Assembly (NCBI RefSeq): GCF_033807715.1
Contig: NC_084599.1
Location: 32,650,160-32,714,159, forward strand
From: Cololabis saira
Taxonomy: Eukaryota > Chordata > Actinopteri > Beloniformes > Belonidae
Reading direction: 5' to 3'
DNA length: 64,000 bases
In this document: positions 24,094 through 34,942 of the stretch, in pieces
Layout of the letters: each line of letters begins with the position of its first letter
Numbering within the stretch: the first letter of the stretch is position 1
Notes under the pieces: model-generated
Told to the model about the DNA's origin: nothing
Database searches by the model: none
The model's input: only the letters and a program-made list of their open reading frames with translations
Made by a program: the position numbers and the translations under genes

Positions 24094-25852
24094 AGGGGAA
24101 TTTGTTAAAAACAGACGTTACAGCATCTTGAAAACAGTTAAGACGTCAACCCATAACTGCCTCTACTCTGTTGTTCATCATAGAAAATGTTAAAATAATC
24201 ATTTAGTGGGAAGATCTGCTGGTTCTTAGAACTAAATGACTTCACCGTTCAGCACTTCCAGTGCCGTAGATATCTTTAAGAGAATCCTGGAGTGTAAACA
24301 TCATAAAACAAGTCAGCCCTTGGTCCAGCAGTTGCACTGGATCGCAATTGAGATGAAACTCTTTCAAGTGACATTTGGAATAAGACTCTCGTGGTCTCTG
24401 GCGAAGTACAGCATTAACATTCAGCACATGAACGCTCTGGCTCGAACTGCCAGCCCTCCGCTGATGCCTGCTACGTGACTACATAGGATAAGAGTACAAA
24501 CTGTCTTTACAAGGCTTTATAAAAGTGTATCATTATGATTTCCATTTCCTGAGCTCCCAAGGTTTGGAACATTTCAAGCTGATGCTTTTACACCTACTGC
24601 TTAAAGTCTTTCTTTGACTTTGGAGCCAGTAGTTTATTTCAAGATAAACTGTTGTTAAATTGTGGAGGAAAGGTTCAAATGTTCACCAATACCCTGTAAA
24701 AATCGTTGCTGATCTCTCAGCAGTCAAGTTTCGCTCAAAGTAGGAATATGGTCAATAAGACAAGTTGGAGCAACAATCTGAGCAATAAGTCGCAGACATC
24801 AATTAAGTAACGGTCTGCATTCACAAAGATACACAAGTCTTATAACAGCATGTCTTAAAAAATAAATACCGTCAGATGTGCTGAGAAAAGAGTTTGATAT
24901 AATCATTTTGGTCCGACTCAGGAAAAATATGTTTTTCTGTTATTCTATCTCAAGTGGACTTGTGAGTTTATAAATGAAAAACATTATGTGAATAATGTGC
25001 TTCTCGGTGAGTTCTCAGTTGAATAACTAAGCCAGACTGCAGAAGTAATGTGTGGAAAAATAAGTATCTAGCTTAGAATCACCCACCACTGCTTTTAAAT
25101 AATTGTTTTCTGTATTTTGTCATCAGACAAAATTTATTCTCAGCTTTCAGCCTTTTCTGAAGTTTTATTCAAGTCTAAGTCTGGACCTTGACCCCTTTTT
25201 TGCCAGTCACTCTTGTAAGAATTTGCTGGTGTGATTGACCATTGTCCCGTTATGTCAGATAGACGGCCTCATATCTGGCCCTCGAAAATATTAATATGCA
25301 GAAGCGTTTATGCTTGACTCAGTGACTACGCCGTGATCTGGTCCTGGGCCTGTTTTGATCCTGTGGCAACAACACAAGCTGCAATTATTCCACAATTTCT
25401 ATTCTATTTCTATTCTTTCTATTCACTGTTCCTGGCAGTTAATATGACGTGTTTGTTCTGATTTGCTGTGTTTGATTTTCTGTTTTGGTCTCAAGTGTCC
25501 AATTTCAATTATTCTGCAAGTCTTGTGGGGCTTTTTTGTGTTTTTTTCAACTTTGCAAATCTTAGCGGTGTTTTCACTTTATTTTTAGAGAAGAGGCTTT
25601 CTCCTGAAATCCCTTCCAAACAAGAAAAACAAACAAACCGTACGGGTACAGTTTTTATGTAAGTATATTATCATATATAAAATGAATATAAAATGTTAAT
25701 TGATACCTGTACATTTGAAATGAAGGTTATGTTTTTTCACTTAGCTTTGTTTTTTGTGGGTTCCTTTGATATTTCTCAGAGCGCTGCAGAGTCTGTATTA
25801 GCTTGCTGGGGATGTTGGCTCTTGGGGAGAAGTTGCAACCATCTTAGATGTT
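23111..25852. other. Non-genic stretch with an (AT)n run
   Basis: No gene recognised. AT-rich DNA and a (AT)n microsatellite at 24022-24092. ORFs near 24236-24478 overlap on both strands and lack any feature. Confidence 0.4.
24022..24092. repeat. (AT)n microsatellite
   Basis: About 70 bp of pure AT dinucleotides following 'acacac'. Confidence 0.95.
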
Positions 25853-25958
25853 ATCCATCCATCCATCCATCCATCCATCCATCCATCCATCCATCCATCC
25901 ATCCATCCATCCATCCATCCATCCATCCATCCATCCATCCATCCATCCATCCATCCAT
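25853..25958. repeat. (ATCC)n microsatellite
   Basis: About 26 perfect ATCC units. The same tetranucleotide heads the interspersed repeats at 5970 and 26203, so this array may have grown from the end of such a repeat. Confidence 0.95.
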
Positions 25959-26202
25959 TTTTTTAAAGTACAACAAATACATTTTAATTACCTGAAGTAC
26001 TCATAAAGATACAAAAAAATATATTTTTTTTAACTGTTAAAGATGAAATTGGCGTTTTCTTTAATTTTGATGTATAATGAACAAATGAAAATGTGTATTA
26101 TAAGCCTTATAAGGCTTATAATTTCAGGAGAAAAAAAACACCCTACAATGGGGAAATGGGAGGTGGGTGAGATATACACACACACACACACATATATATA
26201 TC

Positions 26203-26708
<506 letters not shown>

Positions 26709-26710
26709 TA

Positions 26711-27074
26711 CAGGACTGTCTCAGAAAATGAGAATATTGTGATAAAGTTCTTTATTTTCTGTAATGCAATTAAAAAAACAAAAATGTCATACATTCTGGA
26801 TTCATTACAAATCAACTGAAATATTGCAAGCCTTTTTTGTTATTTTAATATTGCTGATTATGGCTTACAGTTTAAGATTAAGATTCCAAGAATATTCTAT
26901 TTTTTTAGATAGGATATTTGAGTTTAAGCTGTAAGCCATGATCAGCAATATTACAATAATAAAAGGCTTGCAATATTTCAGTTGATTTGTAATGAATCCA
27001 GAATGTATGATATTTTTGCATTACAGAAAATAAAGGACTTTATCACAATATACTAATTTTCTGAGACAGTCCTG
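26711..27074. mobile_element. Palindromic Tc1/mariner-type MITE
   Basis: The ends CAGGACTGTCTCAGAAAAT and its reverse complement at the right are flanked by TA on both sides (26709-26710, 27075-27076), the Tc1/mariner target duplication. The inverted arms are about 170 bp each and nearly meet, so the strand can fold into one long hairpin. No coding capacity. It ends 200 bp before the EBNA1BP2 start. Confidence 0.85.
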
Positions 27075-27184
27075 TATACTTACTGTACACGGAGTTATGA
27101 GGTAGGAACGTTCCTTCTTTTGTCTTGTTTTCCATCGGCGGACTCTACGAGAAGGATATTGACTGCGTCACTTCCTTTCTGCTC

Positions 27185-27190
27185 CACGTG
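27185..27190 (+). promoter_or_regulatory. CACGTG E-box upstream of EBNA1BP2
   Basis: A canonical CACGTG lies about 85 bp before the first ATG, in the short unique stretch between the MITE and the coding start. MYC/MAX bind this hexamer and many ribosome-biogenesis genes carry it near the start site. Its use here is an inference. Confidence 0.45.
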
Positions 27191-27273
27191 AATTGCTCCA
27201 CATGTGCAGCTGCAGTAAATAAACAACTTTTAAATCCACCTTTTCACTCCTACAAGTACACATATTTCATTTG

Positions 27274-30200
27274 ATGGTTATGGACATCATGGCCATGGAG
27301 TCAGACGAGGAAGAGTCTCTGCTCGGCGAGGAGTCTGAGGAGGAGGAAGAAGAAGACAGTGAACTGTCGGATGGAGAGGTGAGTTGGAGTTAGCATCAGC
27401 TAGCCGCGGCTAACTAGCACAGCCGCACAAACGTGTTGAAAACAATATAAAACCTTTAAGCAAGTAATTATTAACTACCAGAGCTGGTAGAGTAAAAATT
27501 GTACTCAAGTAAAAGTACTGTTACTTCAGAATAATATGACTCAAGTAGAAGTAAAAAGTAGTCATCCAAATAATTACTTGAGTAAAAGTAAAAAAGTACT
27601 TGGTGAAAAAACTACTCAAGTACTGAGTAACTGTTGAGTAACGTCTGATTTATTTTTTAACACAACCATTCAAAAAGACAAAAGTACAAAATAATCATCT
27701 TCAGGCAAATTAAATCAATAAAATTAATAAAAAATAGCTTAAAATAAGCTTAAAGTAAATTCAAGTACTTTAATAAATGATAAAATAATAACAGAATAAA
27801 AAAATAAATGAAGCACAAGTAGCACAACATTTCAAGCCTTTGTACTTTTCTTTTTTAACCAGGCAGAACTAGAACAAACATGAACTCATAGAAACTCTGT
27901 GTGTGTTTGAGTCTGTGTAAATGTGACAAAACATGCAAAAACAAACATTTTTCCCAAAGAATCACCCAGTGATGTCATGAGATTGACGCGTACGTGGATA
28001 AAAGAAAAGTAACAGCTAAACGTAGCCTAATGTAGCGGAGTAAGAGTAACAGTTTCTTCTTCACAAATCTACTCAAGTAAAAGTAAAAAGTATAGTGATT
28101 CAAAACTACTCCTAAAAGTACAAAATGTACCAAACCTTAATCAAGTAATTGTAACGGAGTAAATGTAACTCGTTACTACCCAGCTCTGTTAACTACGTGA
28201 AACGTTGCAGAGGGTGTTGAATTTGATATGTAAAAGTAAACCCGTTGAGATTTATGAAAAGTATCTGAGGGAGTTAATGGAGAATAAAGCCAACATCAGT
28301 TAAATTGATGTTTCTTCAACAATTCAATTGACTCCAAAATGATAAAAATGTTGTTTTTCTTTTGTTTGTTTGTTGCATAGCTTCAAGAAGCCTTCGCTAA
28401 AGGGTTATTGAAACCTGGGATGAATGTTATGGTGGATAAATCCAAGAAGTTATTCAACAATGTGGTAAGTAACTGAAAGAACGGTGAAGTTAGTTGATGC
28501 TCTGGTTGAGATCAAAATAGCATTCCAGTATGTTTTCAGCACATTGAAATCACTTTTCTACATCTCATGCAGAACGGGTTGAAGCACTGCCTCGCTGAGT
28601 TCCGCAGAAATCTTTCCTGGGTGGAGAGATTAGACGTGACCAACTCACCAGCTGAGGATCAACTCCCCAAAGCTGAAGAGAAAGTTCAGGCAAATGCCAC
28701 AAATGGAGAGCTCAATGCAGAGGATGATTTCGAGAGGGAGATGTTCTTGTAAGTAACCATCAAGTGCAGTTTACTGTAAATGTAGTATTTAGGAATTTTT
28801 AGGAACTTATTGAAGGATAGCCCCTTGAGATGTAACATCTCATTTTCAAGGGAGTCCCATAAAACATACAACATTACAGTACAGACATACATGACATAAA
28901 ACAAACAGACATCTTGCTCACCCCCTCCCACACACAACCCCTACCCACATAAGTCTAGTTACAAAGTAGGCTAACTAAATAACCGAAACAATGAGATAAA
29001 TATAACATAACAGAGAGAAAAGAAAAAATAAATAAAAATAAATAAATAAATAGAAAAAAGGCACAAAAAATACATAAATAAATTAAAAACATGGGCATTT
29101 GTTTTAAGATGAGAGTATAATGAAAAGAGGTAATAGAACGCAAAAAGAGGGGAAGATTATTCCAATCTGATGGAGCTTTAAAATAAAATGATCTTTTACC
29201 AACATCTTTTAAAATTCTAGGAACAAAGAAAAAAGGAAAATTAATATGTCTGAGTGAGTATGGAGAGTTATATAGAATCATGAGTTCTTTTAAATATGGA
29301 GGACAGTGAAAATAAACACATTTAAAAAGGAACTGAAGCCAGTGAAATTGCTGTCTAGATTTGGTTTGCAACCAGTTCAATGAATCAAACATAAAACAAT
29401 GATGTTCTGAAAGGACAACGTAACACAAATCTACATAATGAATTAAATAATACAGTCAGAGGTTTAAGATGGGTATCTGGAGTATTTTGATAAACAATAT
29501 CTGCATAATCAACAAGTGGTAGTATGAGTTGAGAAATTAACCTTAGTACTCAACTTTACCCTGATGTATTTTTCACAAATACATAACAGATATTGTGTCC
29601 GAGATTATCTGATCTGTAGCATTTGATGAAGGATTTGACTGTTTAACTATATCTAACATTGGTTTGTCTAAAGTTGGTGCCTAAAGTATTAAGCTATGGC
29701 ATTATGTTTTCTGTTGTCCAAAAAGTGCTGGATTGCAGCACTTATTATTTTTAATTCACTAGAACATGTTAATATTACAACTCCACTTGAACTGCTGGTT
29801 GGTCCTATTTTAGGATAGACGGTGGACAGTAGTAGGACTTAATTCGGAGGATTGCTTGTGTTTGGCTCCAGAACACACAGACAACATTGACTACATTTAC
29901 ATTCAGTCAAAATTGGGGTTATTGCTAATATTCCGGTTACTGCAACATTCGGAATATTCCGTTTACATGCGTGAGCAAACAGGGTTATCCCTGTATACAT
30001 GGTAATTAATCATTCGGGATATCCCGATTAAACCAGCGACGCGCGGAGAATGTGATGATGCAATTAGCGTAATTTCCGCTTCTTTTCCTGTATCCAAATT
30101 CAAAACAAATGCTGCTTCGCGCAACTTTTCGCTCGCCTTCTTGTAAATCTCGCTATCCCCGTACTTTCTACCGTCTACAAATGCCAAAATGTTCATATCC

Positions 30201-33161
30201 TTCATTACATTTATGAAGTGATTAGTCTCCTCCTCACTCCAAAAGTGTGGCGTGGTCTTACGTTTCTCCGTGTTTATAAGAACTTCCTGGACTCAAAAGA
30301 TCAGGATTCCTTGCGAACAGAGCATGCGCAGAAAACAAATTAATGTTCCGTTTGGTCGGGATATCCCGTTTGGCGTTTACATGACCGAATATTCGGGTTT
30401 TAAAAGGAGTAACCCAGGGGTCATATTCTGGTTTTTAAAAACCGGAATATGAGCAAATTCGGGTTATTCAAAGGGGTTATTGGTGTTTACATGGCCGTGC
30501 AAATTCGGGTTATTTCCAATATTCGGGTTTTAAAAGGGTTATTGACTGTATGGAAACGCAGTCATTGAGTCTATTAAAAATGCTGCGTGTCTGTATCTGC
30601 CTGTCTGCTCTGCTGTTGCCACTGTGAAGTCAGCAGGCCATCAGGATCGTCTGTCCTGCCGTGTCTGCACCCACAAATTAATTTTTCTTTTTTTTTTGTA
30701 ACTGTTTCATTTGAACACATTATCCAAATTATAATAAAAGAAATGTGAGAACAAGTTTCTCTTCCATTTGCTCTTGTTAAAGTTTGAATAGATGAGATTT
30801 TCAGCAAGAAGCTCACATAATGAAACTGGAGGTCTCTGGGGGAATCATGCTGCATGCGGTCCTTTTCTTGTGGTTAGGAACGATCCAAGGAAGATAGCAC
30901 TAAGGGAAAACCAAAAAAGCCATGTGTGGACAGGAGCCTTAAAACCAACCTTTTAAAACAAAACATTCTTCTGGATCTATTAATTCTAATGCAGTGTGAC
31001 AGCCTTGATTGATTCATCTTCTTCTGCAGATGGAATTAATTCTATTCATTTCGCAGCTGGTTTTATTGCAAAGTGACGTTCAAGTGAGGAACACATTTGG
31101 GACGATGTGAGGTTCAGTTTCTTTGCTTTGGACCCTCGTGCATTTAATCTGCCAGTGTTGGGACTCAAACTGCAACCTTCTGATGGGACGACGACCACTC
31201 TCAGAATACAGATCTACAGAAACCTGTGGTCAATTTCAGATTATATTTACCTTGTTAGCAACTTCTTGCCAAGACCAGGTTAACTGCTTTCAAAAGTGTT
31301 TTTTTTCTTCTTCTTCATACTTGGAAAATTATTAAATATAAGTTTCCATTTTGAAAGAGTGCAGATGTAGAATGTTTTTGTTTTTTTCGTCTGAAGCACA
31401 GGGTTATTACATGTTTCTGTACGTGCTGGCGCAGTGAATGTTTTTAGTAAGAGAAATAAATAAAGCTATCACTTAGATACTACTTAGCCGAATGAAAGTC
31501 TGTGCTCTACCGACACGAATCTAAAGCCACGGAGATTGCAGCGTCTAAAATCCCTTTTTTCTTCATTCATAGTTACCGTCAAGCTCAAGCTACAGTCCTG
31601 AATGCGCTGCCTCTGCTAAACAAACACAACATACCCACCAAAAGGCCCGATGACTACTTTGCAGAGATGGCCAAGACAGATCAGCATATGCAGAAGGTGA
31701 GCTGCTTTCCCAGTTGGTTTTGTGTTTTTACTAACTGGTTCTACACTCAAAATGAATTTCATAGCTGATTGTGTCTCAAACCTGCATTTATTTGCTTTGG
31801 TTCAAATCACTCCTTGAGTTTGTAAACTTTTAGCATTTTGAACTTTTGGTTCCTTTTCACACGGAGAAAAATTCAAATGGGCCAAAATGTTCCAACTGCT
31901 GTTTGGTCAGATGTTTCTGCTGTGGGAACAAAACATGTAAACGTAGAATGAGGAAAGGAACGCAAACCTGAGTTACTTTTAAGCAGAGTAAAACCTGTAT
32001 TTGTGAAAAAATCTTCTAAAATTCTACCAAGAGTGATGACAAAGTGTTCATGTACCGTGACACCTGTACAGGATACGTTCAGCCTGTTGGAATCCATGAT
32101 TGACACTAAAGACACTAGCTATTTTTGTCCTTTTCATGTATTGTAATAAAAATCTTATTGCTCATATTAGTGAAGTAAGTAAATGTCAGCGCTCCATGTC
32201 AAGTTTGAATATTAAAGATCATGTCTTTGCTTTTATCTTCTAGATCCGGAAAAAGTTGATCTCAAAGCAGATGATTATGGAGAAGTCAGAAAAGGCCAAG
32301 AAGTTGCGTGAGCAAAGAAAGTTTGGCAAAAAGGTTGGTTTTTTTTTAATGCTATTTGTTTCACAAGTATTTATTAATCTTCATCCATACAGAAATAAAG
32401 AGGCATGTTTAACGCATTAAAGTAAACACATTTGAATTCATGCCAGGTCCAAGTAGAAGTGATTCAGAAGAGACAGAAGGAGAAGAAGGCCATGATGTCT
32501 GCTGTAAAGAAATACCAGAAAGGTGGATTTTTGTTTCATGTTGTTTCTTTTACCAAAAAAAGATGTTTTACTGGCCCTCCTTGTAAAATATCATTCATAG
32601 ATTCTCTAAAGATCTAACTTTTGTCAACATGTTTTCTAGGAATGACCGACAAACTGGAGTTCCTGGAAGGAGACCAGAAAACAGGCAAAGATTCAGCTGA
32701 TGGTTCGAAGAAAACACTGAACAAAAAGGGGTAATGCGTTATTTTCTTCACTTGTGAACAATGATGTCATTAATTTCAAGTTGACCCCCGCCAAAAAAAC
32801 TAAATATTCTACTTAAACTTTGACAGCCCCAGTGCTAAGAGGAAATACAAGGACCAGAGGTTTGGCTTTGGAGGGAAAAAGAGTGGCAAGAAGTGGAACA
32901 CGAAGGAAAGCCACAATGATGTTTCCAGTTTCCGAGCCAAAGTGGCTAATGCCAAGGGTGGAAAAGGAGGCAAGAAAGGCCAAGGGGGGAGACAAAATGT
33001 GAGTCACACACATAAAAACACAGGACTGATTTATTGGATGTACTAAATTTTATGCAAGGAAGCACAGTGAGGAAAGCACTTACCTTTTTTCTTTTTCTCA
33101 CTTTGGCTTTCAGAAACGTCCCGGGAAGTCTGTGCGAAAAAAGATGAAGGGCCGCTCATAA
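27274..33161 (+). CDS. ebna1bp2: EBNA1BP2 (EBP2), ribosomal RNA processing protein, nine coding exons
   Basis: Coding exons: 27274-27378, 28381-28464, 28573-28748, 31573-31696, 32244-32333, 32447-32522, 32640-32730, 32827-32998, 33114-33161. Introns are GT..AG and all phases join, giving 321 aa. The protein has an acidic head (about residues 9-33, Glu/Ser-rich), the conserved block GLLKPGMNVMV and NGLKHCLAEFRRNLSWVERL, then FYRQAQATVLNALPLL, KRPDDYFAEMAKTDQHMQK, a Lys-rich central coiled coil (about 164-225), KRKYKDQRFGFGGKKSGKKW, and a very basic tail. This is the EBP2 family order; the human protein is about 306 aa. EBP2 acts in the nucleolus in 27S pre-rRNA processing and 60S subunit assembly. 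Four in-frame ATGs lie at 27274, 27280, 27289 and 27295; 27289 and 27295 have the best context, so the true start may be 5 or 7 codons later. ATTAAA at 33604 is a possible poly(A) signal. Confidence 0.95.
27479..28188. mobile_element. hAT element in EBNA1BP2 intron 1
   Basis: The ends CAGAGCTGG(G)TAG and CTACCCAGCTCTG are inverted repeats. An exact 8-bp duplication TTAACTAC flanks them (27471-27478, 28189-28196). No transposase ORF remains. The 1002-bp intron 1 is mostly this element. Confidence 0.9.
28795..29560 (-). mobile_element. LINE fragment in EBNA1BP2 intron 3
   Basis: On the minus strand the frame near 29130-29290 reads VPRILKDVGKRSFYFKAPSD then WNNLPLFLRS, the usual end of an L2/CR1-type reverse transcriptase. 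The 3' UTR has 'gggactcccttgaaaatgag' and 'ctcaaggggctatccttcaa', a familiar fish LINE end. It is antisense to the host gene and 5' truncated. Confidence 0.7.
29890..30562 (-). mobile_element. Harbinger-like element in EBNA1BP2 intron 3
   Basis: The ends are related inverted repeats (ACTACATTTACATTCAGTCA at left; ACTGCGTTTCCATACAGTCA at right in reverse complement) with repeated 'gggttatt' and 'attcggg' words inside. The pentamer CATTG flanks both sides (29885-29889, 30563-30567), which may be the target duplication. A Myb/SANT-like ORF remnant lies inside (separate entry). Confidence 0.65.
30069..30252 (-). pseudogene. Myb/SANT-like (Harbinger ORF2) N-terminal remnant
   Basis: On the minus strand the frame reads FWSEEETNHFINVMKDMNIL and continues AFVDGRKYGDSEIYKKASEK LREAAF (given in two parts). 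A Trp-Ser-Glu-Glu-Glu start followed by helices ending in K(V/A)SEKLRE is the pattern of the Myb/SANT-like DNA-binding protein that PIF/Harbinger transposons encode beside their transposase. After LREAAF the similarity ends, so the C-terminal half of the domain is lost. It is not an independent gene. Confidence 0.6.
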
Positions 33162-34145
33162 AAACTGAATGGACTTGGACCTTGTTTCTGGGCAGAATTT
33201 GACAAAGCTGCTCCCACATCTGTCAAAGTTACACCTACTGAGAGTATATGGACTTAGATGATGGGATACATAAACCTCCTTGAAGCCCCACAGAGGAAAA
33301 ACAACATTCTTTTAAGACAAGAAAAGAGAACAGTCTGGAGTCTGTTTTTTTTTTCATTAGTAATTTCATAGAAAGGCATAAATTCTCTGAGACCTTTATC
33401 ATCTCCACATTGTGTTTTTTTTTTTTTTTTTTTTTTAACAAGGTTTTTAATATCACTTTCAGTGATTACACATGTCTAAACCTACCATTTGTTTAATGAA
33501 CAATGTTTTTTTTCTTGTACTCTGATCGTACATTCATTGGTTTTTCATCCAGTGACAATATTTTATATTACCGAGCTGCCGTCAGTTTTGCCCTTTCTCA
33601 TTCATTAAAATGGCCGGTATGTAACAGTGGGAGTGTTTTATGTAAATGTGTGAAAGTGCTGTCCTTGGATGTGCTTTTTTTCCCCTCCAAATTTGGCAAA
33701 TAAGTGGACTCTACTGATGTGTTTGTATCACAAAGAAATGCATGTGATCATCTGCTTTAGAACGGTTTAATGTGGCGCCTCCATGCATCTTCTGCATATT
33801 CGGTGATGTGGGTGTGAACTCGCCCGAAGTTCGTCCTGTTCTGGAACTAAAAGGGAAAAAAAAAGGCAGTTTTTTAGTACCGTTCAGCATTATAAGTGTG
33901 CTTGTCTTCTCTTAAAACTGCTACCGAACCCTTGGCATTTTTGTATTGTTTTTGAACAATGGTTGCCATGATGACTATATGGCAGTAGCAGAGAATGAGA
34001 AACTTTTAAGAGATCCAACATTAATATAGCCATAAAAACTCAAGATTACGGTAGGTTTGTTTTTTTTTTTTTCAATCATGATGCCAGTCTTTAATCCAAG
34101 TATTTGGTCTGTAAATATTGCACTGAGTTAATGCCATATTAGATT
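33162..34145 (+). other. EBNA1BP2 3' UTR and downstream DNA
   Basis: The first part is probably the 3' UTR. A poly-T run lies at 33414-33437. ATTAAA at 33604-33609 followed by GT-rich DNA ('gtgtgaaagtgctgtcc') is the best poly(A) candidate. No other gene is seen. Confidence 0.45.
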
Positions 34146-34360
34146 AATTAGATTCAACTTTATTGTCATTGCACAGAGTACATGCACTGAGACAACGAAA
34201 TGCACTTAGTATCTAACCAGAAGTGCAAAGAAGCAGAAAGTGAGGAATGTACAGTCGTATAAAATAATGAGGTACAGTGTGTGCAAAGTGACCAGCAGGT
34301 TTGTAAACTGACAAAATATGAAAGATATGTACAATACAGTAAAGTAGTAAATTATGCTGA
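34146..34360 (-). repeat. Interspersed repeat fragment (LINE 3'-end-like)
   Basis: 'caactttattgtcattgcac' followed by 'agacaacgaaatgcacttag' is a common dispersed fish sequence, read as the minus-strand 3' end of a retrotransposon. It lies downstream of both convergent genes. Confidence 0.45.
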
Positions 34361-34942
34361 GACTAAAAACATTTATGACAGATTTATTACAGACATAAAA
34401 CAATCCCAGTAGTACTAGTTTTGGAACTTACCGTAAAACTAACAGTTGTGGTTGCAAAACTGTTCCGATGTCTTTAGTATAGCGCATTTTACAAAAAACT
34501 GCAGTTTTTCTTGCCATTCCCAACAAAATTCATGAAGAGTGTGGCGTTAACTTTAACCAGAAAATGACCCCACTGGTATTAGGTGGGAGGAAGTAAGTTT
34601 GAGCTGTCTCATGGTTGGAAACAGAATTATACAAAACATTTAAACCTGAGATTGAAATTTAATTGTTAGAAATATTAGGCTAATTCAGAATAGACTTGGT
34701 ATAGCTCAAATGCTTTTTTTTCCCATATGTAAACAATATTCCTATTAAACCTACTCAGTGATAAATATTTTGGAAAATGCTAGAATTACTAACAGAAATG
34801 GTAAAGCAGCAGAGTATCCAAAAGGGAGAAAAGGCTTAAAAAAAAACATTGACAAAAGACCAAAGCTCTGCATCAGGCTGTCGTGATGCAGGTGATGCAG
34901 TAGCTACAATATAGACTGAGGGGAGATTGCAGCTTTTGCAAT

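Noticed and set aside
31697..32243. Possible box C/D snoRNA in EBNA1BP2 intron 4 (GTGATGA near 32033)
   Set aside because: A C-box-like word exists but no properly spaced CTGA D box or terminal stem was found. Other EBNA1BP2 introns also lack a convincing pair.
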